Made by a program: the position numbers and the translations under genes
Source: Merismopedia glauca CCAP 1448/3
GTDB taxonomy: Bacteria > Cyanobacteriota > Cyanobacteriia > Cyanobacteriales > CCAP-1448
Direction: 5' to 3'
Assembly: GCF_003003775.1 (NCBI RefSeq)
Contig: NZ_PVWJ01000001.1
Coordinates: forward strand, 1 to 64,000
DNA: 64,000 bases
In this document: positions 42,334-49,554 of the stretch, piece after piece
Numbering within the stretch: the first letter of the stretch is position 1
Layout: the number at the start of each line of letters is the position of its first letter
The notes under the pieces: model-generated
Told to the model about the DNA's origin: nothing
The model's input: the letters and a program-made list of their open reading frames with translations, nothing else
The model's database searches: none

Positions 42334-43494
42334 TCAAGAACAAACAGAATGGTAAATTTCCATCATTTGTTGGTAGTTTACCTCGGCTGTATACTTAGTT
42401 TCATACTCTAGTCTGGCGTGTTGTCGCATTTCTTGCCAGGTTTGTGAGCGATCTAGTAGCCATTCTACTTGAGTCATTAAGTCCTCATCATTTCCTGGTT
42501 CAAACAAAAGTCCAGTACGCCTGTGGTCTATAAGTTCTGCGATCGCCCCAATATTAGCACCAATCACTGGGGTTCCTTTCGCAAATGCTTCCACCGCCAC
42601 TCGCCCAAAGGTTTCATACCACTTGGAAGGAAAAATCACCATCATTGCCTCTCCCATTAACTCATACACTTGGGATGGAGGTAAACGTCCTAAAACCTCG
42701 ACTTGAGGCATTTGAGCCGCAGCTAGGTGTACTGATTCAGCTAAGGGACCATCTCCAATAATTTTTAAGGGTATGTGACCTGCTAATCCTTTCCAAGCCT
42801 CTAGAAGAGTATCTACACCTTTCTCAACTGACAATCTACCCACATATAAAGCATATCCTCCGCTTCCTGTTCCCATTCCTGGATCGGGAGAGAGAAAATT
42901 AGGCTTAACTTGGATTTTGGCGGCTGGTAACCCTCCTTGAACCAACTTTTGTTTGGCAAATTCGGTCAAAGTAATATAGGCATCAACCATCTTTGTCCAA
43001 GTTTGTAGTCCTCGATGTACGCTTAGCATCGCCGCAACCCCCGCAGTCGCCAACTGGCTTTCTCGATAACAGCCGTGAATTATCCCAGAAATGGGCACAA
43101 ATTGACCGATACAATCTTCACAAACCTTTCCATTTCGGAAAAACAAAGCATTTGGGCATAAAAGACGATAATTTCGCAAAGTTTGGACAACCGGAATCCC
43201 CGCTTCTTTAGCTGCATAGTAGAGGGATGGGGAAATTAACGGAAAAAAGTTTTGGACGTGAACTAGGTCATATTTGGTGGCTTGGAACTGTTGTTTGAGG
43301 TGGTGATAAACCTCGCTAGACCAAATGCTGGTTTGGGCTAGTTGCAAACTAGATAAACTGGAGATGCGATCGTTGTGTTCTTCATAAGCTTCTACCTGAT
43401 GACCCATAGTTTGCAACAGTTTTTTCTCGGCTGTATATGATTCATCTTCACCACCACGAATTTGATAGTAATTATGGGCTGTCAGGATTTGCAT
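42334..43494 (-). CDS. Glycosyltransferase family 4 (GT-B)
   Basis: 386 residues from the ATG at 43494. N-terminal domain: ILTAHNYYQIRGGEDESYTAE, HVQNFFPLISPSLYYAAK, PVVQTLRNYRLLCPNA and a cluster of cysteines (KVCEDCIGQ). C-terminal nucleotide-sugar domain: ALYVGRLSVEKGVDTLLEAW, LKIIGDGPL, VEVLGRLPPSQVYEL and the E-x7-E motif ETFGRVAVEAFAKGTPVI. It transfers a sugar to a growing glycan; donor and acceptor unknown. Likely part of an extracellular polysaccharide locus with the polymerase-like gene. Confidence 0.88.
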   Translation of the reverse strand: MQILTAHNYYQIRGGEDESYTAEKKLLQTMGHQVEAYEEHNDRISSLSSLQLAQTSIWSSEVYHHLKQQFQATKYDLVHVQNFFPLISPSLYYAAKEAGIPVVQTLRNYRLLCPNALFFRNGKVCEDCIGQFVPISGIIHGCYRESQLATAGVAAMLSVHRGLQTWTKMVDAYITLTEFAKQKLVQGGLPAAKIQVKPNFLSPDPGMGTGSGGYALYVGRLSVEKGVDTLLEAWKGLAGHIPLKIIGDGPLAESVHLAAAQMPQVEVLGRLPPSQVYELMGEAMMVIFPSKWYETFGRVAVEAFAKGTPVIGANIGAIAELIDHRRTGLLFEPGNDEDLMTQVEWLLDRSQTWQEMRQHARLEYETKYTAEVNYQQMMEIYHSVCS

Positions 43495-43651
43495 CAACGT
43501 TTGGAGATTTTTTACCAGTTTTAAACATAACTTACAAGTGCCTGCTTCAAGGCAGCAATCCTTGAACTGAAGATAGTTTTAACTTAGTTTCTCGATCGCG
43601 CTTTGGTCGTAGAAGCTAGCTACAATTTCAGTAGTTATAGTCAAAGGCGTT

Positions 43652-44446
43652 ATGTTGAATTATCAACCTCAGCTATACTACCCTTCTTCTGAAGAGCTAC
43701 CCGACTCAGACGATACTCCTGTGGATAATGAACTGCAAGATTTGATGCCTGGAATGCTGAAGGCGATTCTCGCTATGTTGTGGGCAGATCGCCGAGATTG
43801 GTTTTTTGGGGTGGACATGGGAATCTACTACGATCCCAATCGACCTGCCATAGTCCCAGATGGATTTTTAAGCTTGGGAGTCGAGAGGGTTTTTGATGAA
43901 GAATTGCGCTTGAGTTACGCCATTTGGGAAGAGAATGTCGTCCCCAATTTAGTGCTGGAAGTCGTCTCGCAAACTTATCGAGGAGAGTATAGCGACAAAA
44001 AAAACCAGTATGCTCAATTAGGCGTGAAGTACTATGTCATTTATTCTTCTCGTCGTCGCCGGAAACCACATTTAGAAGTACATCAATTAGTAAATGGTAG
44101 CTATGTATTGCTCGAAGGCAATCCAGTTTGGTTATCAGAAATTGGTTTAGGAATTGGGACGCAACGAGGTATTTATCAGGGAATCGAGCGGGAGTGGCTG
44201 TATTGGTATAACCAGCAAGGACAAAGATGTCTCACGCCAGAAGAACTTGCTCAGCAGGAGCAGCTACGCCGCCAGGAAGCTGAGCAATTGGTACAGCAGG
44301 AGCAGCAATACCGCCAAGAAGCCGAGCAATTGGTACGGGAGGAACAGCAACGCCGTCAACAAGCTGAGGAAAGGTTACAAATATTGCAGGCTCAGTTGCG
44401 TTCTTTGGGCATTGAGCCAGAAATTAATCTCAATGATGAAGGTTGA
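43652..44446 (+). CDS. Uma2-family (DUF820) restriction-endonuclease-fold protein
   Basis: 264 residues. The Uma2 core shows PDGFLSLGVER, PNLVLEVVSQTYRGEYSDKK (the Glu-Val-Ser with Asp-Lys-Lys of the PD-(D/E)xK-like site), YAQLGVKYYVIYSS and LEVHQLVNGSYV. From residue 195 a tandem repeat encodes Gln/Glu heptads (AEQLVQQEQQYRQEAEQLVR). Uma2 genes are very abundant in cyanobacteria; their function is unresolved. The gene stands alone. Confidence 0.9.
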   Translation: MLNYQPQLYYPSSEELPDSDDTPVDNELQDLMPGMLKAILAMLWADRRDWFFGVDMGIYYDPNRPAIVPDGFLSLGVERVFDEELRLSYAIWEENVVPNLVLEVVSQTYRGEYSDKKNQYAQLGVKYYVIYSSRRRRKPHLEVHQLVNGSYVLLEGNPVWLSEIGLGIGTQRGIYQGIEREWLYWYNQQGQRCLTPEELAQQEQLRRQEAEQLVQQEQQYRQEAEQLVREEQQRRQQAEERLQILQAQLRSLGIEPEINLNDEG

Positions 44447-44672
44447 ACGGGACTTACGGTGAGGCTCGTTCGCAGATCCCTTAGAGTATGCTTGAAAAGT
44501 CGGCTAGGAGCTTTGCCAGAAGGATCTTTCAGCGATTTATGTTGATTAAAGGTATTGAGCGATCGCACCCTTGGTTTCTCAAACCAGAAAGTGTGGATCG
44601 GATCTCGAAAAAGCGATCGCCTTAAATCCTTGTTAAGAGCGTAAAATAGTATTGGTAGAGATAGATGTAACT

Positions 44673-44918
44673 ATGAGCATTATCGTTCCTGACGAAGTTT
44701 TAACCGCAACTCGCATGACTGAAGCTGAAATGCGTCAGGAAATTGCTATTATGCTCTTCCAAAAAGAAAAATTAACCTTGGCTCAAGCGAGTCGATTCGC
44801 AGGTATACACCGAGTTGCTTTTCAACACTTATTAGCTAGCCGTCACATTTCAGTGCATTATGGTATAGACGATTTTGAGCAAGATATTAAGAACTTACGG
44901 GAGATGGGCAGGCTGTGA
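44673..44918 (+). CDS. UPF0175 family antitoxin-like protein
   Basis: 81 residues from the ATG at 44673 (frame open to a TTG at 44652). EAEMRQEIAIMLFQKEKLTLAQAS, then FAGIHRVAFQHLLASRHISV and YGIDDFEQDIKNLREMG are the UPF0175 pattern, a helix-turn-helix protein usually paired with a DUF3368 PIN-domain toxin. Its stop overlaps the GTG start of that toxin gene (GTGA), but the toxin is truncated. Confidence 0.85.
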   Translation: MSIIVPDEVLTATRMTEAEMRQEIAIMLFQKEKLTLAQASRFAGIHRVAFQHLLASRHISVHYGIDDFEQDIKNLREMGRL

Positions 44919-45040
44919 TTGTTGTCAGCGACACGTCACCTATCAATAATCTAGCGGCGATCGACCACCTTCACCTTTTACAGCAACTTTTCGGCACAGT
45001 TCTGATTCCTGAAGCTGTTTATCGAGAACTAACTGACTAA
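44915..45040 (+). pseudogene. Truncated DUF3368 PIN-domain toxin
   Basis: GTG at 44915 overlaps the UPF0175 stop. The frame gives IVVSDTSPINNLAAIDHLHL, then FGTVLIPEAVYREL, then a TAA at 45038-45040: 41 residues against roughly 150-160 for the family. The first catalytic Asp (VSDTSP) is present but the later acidic residues are lost. Downstream DNA gives no recognisable continuation and begins the xisH-like segment, so a deletion or rearrangement is likely. Confidence 0.8.
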
Positions 45041-45168
45041 GACAGTACCAGCCGCCGTGCCATTACTCTTTTTTTACCCAATAATCTCTTGACGCGATAA
45101 ACGCGATCGCTCTGTCTAATTACTAAAAGTGCTGTAATCCCTCAGCTAATAATCTTAAATTGCCAACA

Positions 45169-45312
45169 ATGCCAGCCAAAGATCTATTTCACAATGCAGT
45201 CAGATGTGGACTAGGAAAAGAAGGTTGGCGGATTACCAATCTTTCAGCAAGCTTTGATTCAGAAAGTCGTGGCAAGACAGCAAGTTAAATTAATAATTTA
45301 TGACAGCGATCG
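45169..45312 (+). pseudogene. xisH pseudogene with internal deletion
   Basis: From the ATG at 45169 the sequence is nearly identical to the intact xisH at 46238 for about 70 bases (MPAKDLFHNAVRCGL), then jumps at about 45239 to sequence matching 46556 onward (TCTTTCA, CAAGCTTT, CAGCAAGTTAAATTAAT). About 247 bases are missing and the frame is broken. About 20 bases upstream of the ATG also match the intact copy. It is a partial direct duplicate. Confidence 0.88.
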
Positions 45313-45338
45313 CTTCCCACAATTTGGTAAAGTATCTT

Positions 45339-45716
45339 TTACAATGTAGAAGCTGGAGTCTCACTTTTGATAGCTTCTGAAGCAAGTCTGAGTTTTAGCT
45401 TTTCTGTTGCTGGTTTCTGCTGTTGCCAAAACTCTTCCAACAAATCAAAGAAACTTGTAAAAGCGCGATCTTCATCCGTGCTAAAAAGTAATATTATCTT
45501 AGCCCAAGAAGCTGAAGTTTTAACTTGAAATTTTTCTTGTAACCAAGGCTGAAACTTTTGAAACTCTTGTTCTTGCTCGCTAATAGGAAGTTGCAATTCT
45601 TGCAATGAATATTGATAACCACACAAAAACATGAACAAGTTACTAATCGAAGGATATCCTATATATAGTCCTGGTTTCTCTTGAATTTTTTTCAGCAGAT
45701 CGTACAGTGGTAACAT
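45339..45716 (-). CDS. Candidate immunity protein for the adjacent papain-fold toxin
   Basis: 125 residues: LLKKIQEKPGLYIGYPSISN, LFMFLCGYQYSLQELQ, WLQEKFQVKTSASWAKIILL, DRAFTSFFDLLEEFWQQ. The 'KxPGLYIG' start, short helical layout and acidic patches resemble small immunity proteins of polymorphic-toxin systems; I do not recognise a precise family. It lies 17 bases downstream of the papain-fold toxin gene on the same strand, the usual toxin-then-immunity order. It could instead be an unrelated hypothetical. Confidence 0.6.
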   Translation of the reverse strand: MLPLYDLLKKIQEKPGLYIGYPSISNLFMFLCGYQYSLQELQLPISEQEQEFQKFQPWLQEKFQVKTSASWAKIILLFSTDEDRAFTSFFDLLEEFWQQQKPATEKLKLRLASEAIKSETPASTL

Positions 45717-45733
45717 TTATATTACTCCTATTT

Positions 45734-46099
45734 TTAGATAAATTCAAGTTTTTCTATTTCTTCAATATTAAACCTACCACTTGGACAAGTGAAGTCATTA
45801 ATCCAATCTTTTCTAGATAAACCTGTAGCAGATAAATTATCAAAAACTTTCCCACAAACTTCAACTCCATAATGAGTTCCGTTTTGAGTAATTGAGTTTT
45901 TACTACCATCCCATCTCTCACTCAAAATGAAGTTGCCGCGACCTATTATTGTCAGCTTTAAATGAGTGTAGTTAATTCTATTTTGCCTTAACCATATTTT
46001 AACTGCTTCAGCACACTCAGCACATTGAAATATTCCAAACCCTGAAACTATTTTGGTTACTTGTTTGTAAATCTCTTCGTTAGACTTTTGGTCAGCCAT
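45734..46099 (-). CDS. Papain-fold toxin domain protein (Tox-PL-2 type)
   Basis: 121 residues, entirely one domain. IFQCAECAEAVKIWLRQN places candidate nucleophiles Cys26/Cys29 at a helix start; ITQNGTHYGVEVCGKVFDNL supplies His76 and Asp87; GLSRKDWINDFTCPSGRFNIEEIE is the conserved tail. This matches the papain-fold toxin 2 family of polymorphic toxins, expected to cleave a peptide or amide bond in a target protein. There is no signal peptide or secretion domain, so it is either a lone intracellular toxin-antitoxin-like gene or a displaced toxin tip. Confidence 0.78.
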   Translation of the reverse strand: MADQKSNEEIYKQVTKIVSGFGIFQCAECAEAVKIWLRQNRINYTHLKLTIIGRGNFILSERWDGSKNSITQNGTHYGVEVCGKVFDNLSATGLSRKDWINDFTCPSGRFNIEEIEKLEFI

Positions 46100-46237
46100 A
46101 CCATTGATAATATAATAAATTGCTCTTAATTAAGCTACTATGGCTCCCGCGATCGCTCTGCCAAATTCCCAAAAGTGCTATAATTTCTCTATCTTCGTAA
46201 TATACTAGCGTAAGCTAATAATCTTAAATTGCCAACA

Positions 46238-46654
46238 ATGCCAGCCAAAGATCTATTTCACAATGCAGTCAGATGTGGACTAGAAAAAGAAGGTTGGCGG
46301 ATTACCAACGATCCACTTCACTTGCGGGTTGGTAAAATTGATATGTATGTAGATTTAGGTGCAGAAAAAGTTTTAGCTGCCGAGAAGGGAAATCGGAAAA
46401 TTGCGGTTGAAATCAAAAGCTTTTTGAGAACTTCAACTATCACAGAATTTTATCTAGCTTTAGGACAATTTATTCCTTATCAAATAGCGCTAGAAGAGTT
46501 GGAACCAGATAGAGTCTTATATTTAGCAATTCCTGAAGATGTTTACGAACTTTTCTTTCAACAAGCTTTTATTCAAAAAGTTGTGACAAGACAGCAAGTT
46601 AAATTAATAGTTTATAACAGTGATCGCCAGGAGATTAGACAATGGATAAATTAG
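46238..46654 (+). CDS. xisH: XisH, fdxN element excision controlling factor family
   Basis: 138 residues from the ATG at 46238. MPAKDLFHNAVRCGLEKEGW, LRVGKIDMYVDLGAEKVLAAEK, KIAVEIKSFLRTSTITEFYLALGQF and DRVLYLAIPEDVYELFF are the XisH pattern; the Asp, Glu and VEIKSF motif resemble a PD-(D/E)xK nuclease fold. It overlaps xisI by 13 bases. XisH and XisI were named for fdxN-element excision in heterocysts, but homologues are dispersed in many cyanobacteria with unclear roles. Confidence 0.93.
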   Translation: MPAKDLFHNAVRCGLEKEGWRITNDPLHLRVGKIDMYVDLGAEKVLAAEKGNRKIAVEIKSFLRTSTITEFYLALGQFIPYQIALEELEPDRVLYLAIPEDVYELFFQQAFIQKVVTRQQVKLIVYNSDRQEIRQWIN

Positions 46655-46977
46655 CTTTTTATCGCCAATGCGTGGTAGATTTATTGACTAAATATGCCAG
46701 TTACAATTCTTCTGATTCAGGTGTAGAGACTCAGCTAATCTTTGACCGAGAACGGGATCGTTATCTACTAGCTTATGCTGGTTGGGAAAAGAATTTGAGA
46801 GTTTATGGTGTTGCCATTCATATAGATATCAAAAATGGTAAAGTATGGCTTCAGCATAATGGAACTGAAGGTGAAATTGGCGAAGAATTAGCAGAGATGG
46901 GGATACCCTATGAAGATATAGTAGTGGGTTTCCACTCTCCTTCTAAGCGTCAGTTTACTGCTTATGCAGTAGGTTAA
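46642..46977 (+). CDS. xisI: XisI, fdxN element excision controlling factor family
   Basis: 111 residues: MDKLAFYRQCVVDLLTKYAS, ETQLIFDRERDRYLLAYAGW, RVYGVAIHIDIKNGKVWLQH and GIPYEDIVVGFHSPSKRQFT, the full XisI pattern. It overlaps xisH, so the two are translated together and probably form a complex. Length is normal. Confidence 0.93.
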   Translation: MDKLAFYRQCVVDLLTKYASYNSSDSGVETQLIFDRERDRYLLAYAGWEKNLRVYGVAIHIDIKNGKVWLQHNGTEGEIGEELAEMGIPYEDIVVGFHSPSKRQFTAYAVG

Positions 46978-47208
46978 CTCTGTCACAGGTTAATAAATCT
47001 GTTCATGATTATCAAATGCATTCAACTCAAAGCGATCGCACCTCTCCTGTTTTTATCAGTTAGCGATCGTTCAGAAACTACCAGATCTGCTAGGCTAATG
47101 CACGACCGCTCTCATAGACGTAGAATAATCAGTGCGATGACTTTGCCTGGAATATTGTCCACAAGTTTAGTCTATTTGATTGAGGTAAGCACTAATTTAT
47201 AAGAAAAA

Positions 47209-47658
47209 TCATAACTGCCATTTGTGGTTTGGATTTTGCAAAGCCTGTCTAAATTGCTCTGAATTGGGCAATTGCTTGAAAGGGCTATGTTTTACAATTT
47301 CAGTTATACTAGATAAAATCGCTGCAAGTTGCTCAGTGTTATTTGACTCAATTGCCTGATCGGCAATCTTGAATAAATACTCAAAGTTATTCTTTCTCTC
47401 ATCAAAAGATTTATCGAGATGATGTATTGATACCTCTCGTTGAGCCTTGATTGCAGCTAATAGAACTTCTTTCTTTATAGCAAGTTCGCTCTGGTAGCGA
47501 TCTTGTAATTGCTTCAATTCCAAATAATCAAACAGTCTAGACATGAATGCAGATAAATTTGGGGGCATAACGTCGTTGAATGATTCCGCTGATTCTTTAT
47601 TACTCTGGATTACGTCAACTTTTGGTGCGGCTTCTTCAAATGATTTTTCATTAAACAT
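47209..47658 (-). CDS. Unrecognised helical cytosolic protein, second gene of a two-gene operon
   Basis: 149 residues, no membrane segment. A disordered acidic N-terminus is followed by long amphipathic helices (MPPNLSAFMSRLFDYLEL, ELAIKKEVLLAAIKAQREVS, IADQAIESNNTEQLAAIL). I recognise no family. Its ATG starts two bases after the stop of the membrane-protein gene, so the two are certainly co-translated. It may be a cytosolic partner or regulator of that protein. Confidence 0.55.
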   Translation of the reverse strand: MFNEKSFEEAAPKVDVIQSNKESAESFNDVMPPNLSAFMSRLFDYLELKQLQDRYQSELAIKKEVLLAAIKAQREVSIHHLDKSFDERKNNFEYLFKIADQAIESNNTEQLAAILSSITEIVKHSPFKQLPNSEQFRQALQNPNHKWQL

Positions 47659-47660
47659 AT

Positions 47661-48650
47661 TTAGATACCTATTGAGAGAGATCTGTATTTATTACTCTTA
47701 ATTGCTATACTACTGAGTCCCCAGTTTCCTTCAATTTCGATTGGAGAAGATAGTATATCAGTAATCGCTCGGCTAATAAGATATAAGGAATGCAATTGTT
47801 GGTAATCGTGTTCTGGCTCAAATGATTGTATTTTAGCTTTCAACTCGTAATAGAGTTTATTGTGTAACCTCTCCAAATCCCCAAGAACTTCCTTAATCTG
47901 CCTGATATACTTCACTTGCTGATGGCATAGATCACTTGCGGTTTGACATTCCTCAATAAAAAATCTTTTTTCAAGCTCATATGATCGTGCTTTATTCAAA
48001 GCATTATGCCCTTTGTAGGCTAAAGCTAGTCCCCCAGCCAAAATGCCTACTCCTGCTGCTACTACCAAAACAGAAGTGGTTGTAAGAGCAATCCCAACCC
48101 CCATATGGCTAGGCAACGCCCCTACAACACTCATATGGAAAGCTGCTGTACTACCGCAACCAACGACAGGACAAGCGGTAGCAGCTTGCAAAGTAACACT
48201 ACTAGCACTAAGGACTAGAAAGTGACCTGATATAGTTGAGAGAACTCCTGCTGTTGCAAACATTCCTGAGATAGCAGACCATTTTACTGCCTCAACAGTA
48301 ATTTCTCCTTTATCACTGATAGAGCCAAATTCTGGTTTAGGCAAGATATCTATAGCGTCTAGGGCTTCTAGTTTTCTTACATCAACTTCCTGTCCTATTT
48401 GTTTGAACAACTTGACTGTGTTTCCAACTACTTCTTTATAAATCTTTTCGGAATAATCTGAAAGATTAGAAAGTTCAAAATTAAGAGAAGATTTAGAATG
48501 ATCCAGGATTAACTGGGCTTTATCAGCATCATGGTCAACACATTCTTTAAGTTTCTCTGCCTTATGACTATTGTGTACTCCTACTCCACCAGCCGTTACC
48601 CCAATACCCCCAGTCCCTGCTAAAATCCACCATACAAGCGGTGCTACCAT
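47661..48650 (-). CDS. Unrecognised membrane protein with Gly-rich helices, first gene of a two-gene operon
   Basis: 329 residues; GGAGG seven bases before the ATG. An N-terminal Gly-rich hydrophobic stretch (WWILAGTGGIGVTAGGVGV) is followed by a coiled-coil region (about 28-125), a long Ala/Gly/Ser-rich membrane region (about 125-215, SGMFATAGVLSTISGHFLVL through VVAAGVGILAGGLALAY) and a C-terminal coiled coil (about 225-290). Similar Gly-rich helix/coiled-coil proteins are scattered in bacterial accessory regions without known function. Pore-forming or membrane-stress roles are speculation. Confidence 0.55.
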   Translation of the reverse strand: MVAPLVWWILAGTGGIGVTAGGVGVHNSHKAEKLKECVDHDADKAQLILDHSKSSLNFELSNLSDYSEKIYKEVVGNTVKLFKQIGQEVDVRKLEALDAIDILPKPEFGSISDKGEITVEAVKWSAISGMFATAGVLSTISGHFLVLSASSVTLQAATACPVVGCGSTAAFHMSVVGALPSHMGVGIALTTTSVLVVAAGVGILAGGLALAYKGHNALNKARSYELEKRFFIEECQTASDLCHQQVKYIRQIKEVLGDLERLHNKLYYELKAKIQSFEPEHDYQQLHSLYLISRAITDILSSPIEIEGNWGLSSIAIKSNKYRSLSIGI

Positions 48651-48748
48651 CGAAGCCTCCTAACCAGTAGAGGTAAACCTAATTAAATTATAAGATCAGT
48701 CTTTGAACTTGGGCGATACGTTGCTCTGCAATAGTCTACGCCAACGCC

Positions 48749-48994
48749 CTACGGTAATGGTAAGCGATCGTATGGTTCTGGCTCGACATCGGGCACCTTT
48801 GCCAAAATAGCATCATAGGCTGTTCGACTTCCTTGCTGTGCCAAATCTTCTAAATACTTCTCAGTTGTCAATGCGGCAATTTTCTCTGCTACCGCCGTTG
48901 CAATAAACCGATCTATTGAGATTCCGTCCTGTTGAGCCAGTATTTGTAAGCTTTTGTAGAGTGAGTTAGGAAGGCGAAAGCTTACATCAGTCAT
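48749..48994 (-). CDS. Ribbon-helix-helix antitoxin
   Basis: 81 residues: TDVSFRLPNSLYKSLQILAQ, GISIDRFIATAVAEKIAALT, then a Pro/Glu-rich tail. The N-terminal strand and two helices are the ribbon-helix-helix DNA-binding fold. Its ATG overlaps the stop of the PIN-domain gene by four bases, so it is the second gene of the pair. It likely neutralises the toxin with its tail and represses the promoter. Confidence 0.85.
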   Translation of the reverse strand: MTDVSFRLPNSLYKSLQILAQQDGISIDRFIATAVAEKIAALTTEKYLEDLAQQGSRTAYDAILAKVPDVEPEPYDRLPLP

Positions 48995-49419
48995 GATAAA
49001 ACTCCAATTATTCTCAGAAGTTCAACTGGACCTATCGCAGTCAGCCCAAATCGTTCAAGCCCTACAAAATCGCGGGTATTGTATGTTACTATGCTATCGC
49101 ATCTAGCTTTAACTGCTAACTCTAGCACCATATCGTCCTTGGGATCGGGTAAATAAGGTCGCCATAAAAAGAAAATCTGGTGACGAGTGGCTACAGAGCA
49201 GTGAAACGCCACTAAGTTTTCAATATCTTCGGCTGTAATGTAGAGATTTGGTAGTTCGCGGTGCAAAACCTCTTGGTACTCTAGCACTAGTGGAATGGAT
49301 AGATGAATGTCAAATTTTCCTGTTCCTACTAACGACAATATCTGAAAAGAACTACCGCGCCTCGATCGCAATCCAGCAACAAGAACATTTGTGTCTAGAA
49401 CAATTTGTGGAATTGACAT
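48991..49419 (-). CDS. PIN-domain toxin (PIN_3 type)
   Basis: 142 residues: IVLDTNVLVAGLRSRRGSSF contains the first catalytic Asp, LVLEYQEVLHRE the Glu, and LPDPKDDMVLELAVKARCDSIVTYNTRDF the later acidic cluster. This is the PIN ribonuclease family annotated as a putative toxin component; it would cut RNA. The order is toxin first, antitoxin second, the reverse of most type II systems. Confidence 0.88.
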   Translation of the reverse strand: MSIPQIVLDTNVLVAGLRSRRGSSFQILSLVGTGKFDIHLSIPLVLEYQEVLHRELPNLYITAEDIENLVAFHCSVATRHQIFFLWRPYLPDPKDDMVLELAVKARCDSIVTYNTRDFVGLERFGLTAIGPVELLRIIGVLS

Positions 49420-49554
49420 TCCAAAAGATTATAAGACTTTGACTCAAGCATTAATAGTAACATTACACTTTAGAGAAATTGCCTGTAAGTTAGGAATTGT
49501 AAATAACTTCAAACAATTTGGTAAAGTACCTTCATAACTAACCAATGGTGAAAC

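Noticed and set aside
42099-42398. 99-codon plus-strand frame rich in Lys, Glu, Gly and Arg
   Set aside because: It is produced by translating the heptamer tandem repeat.
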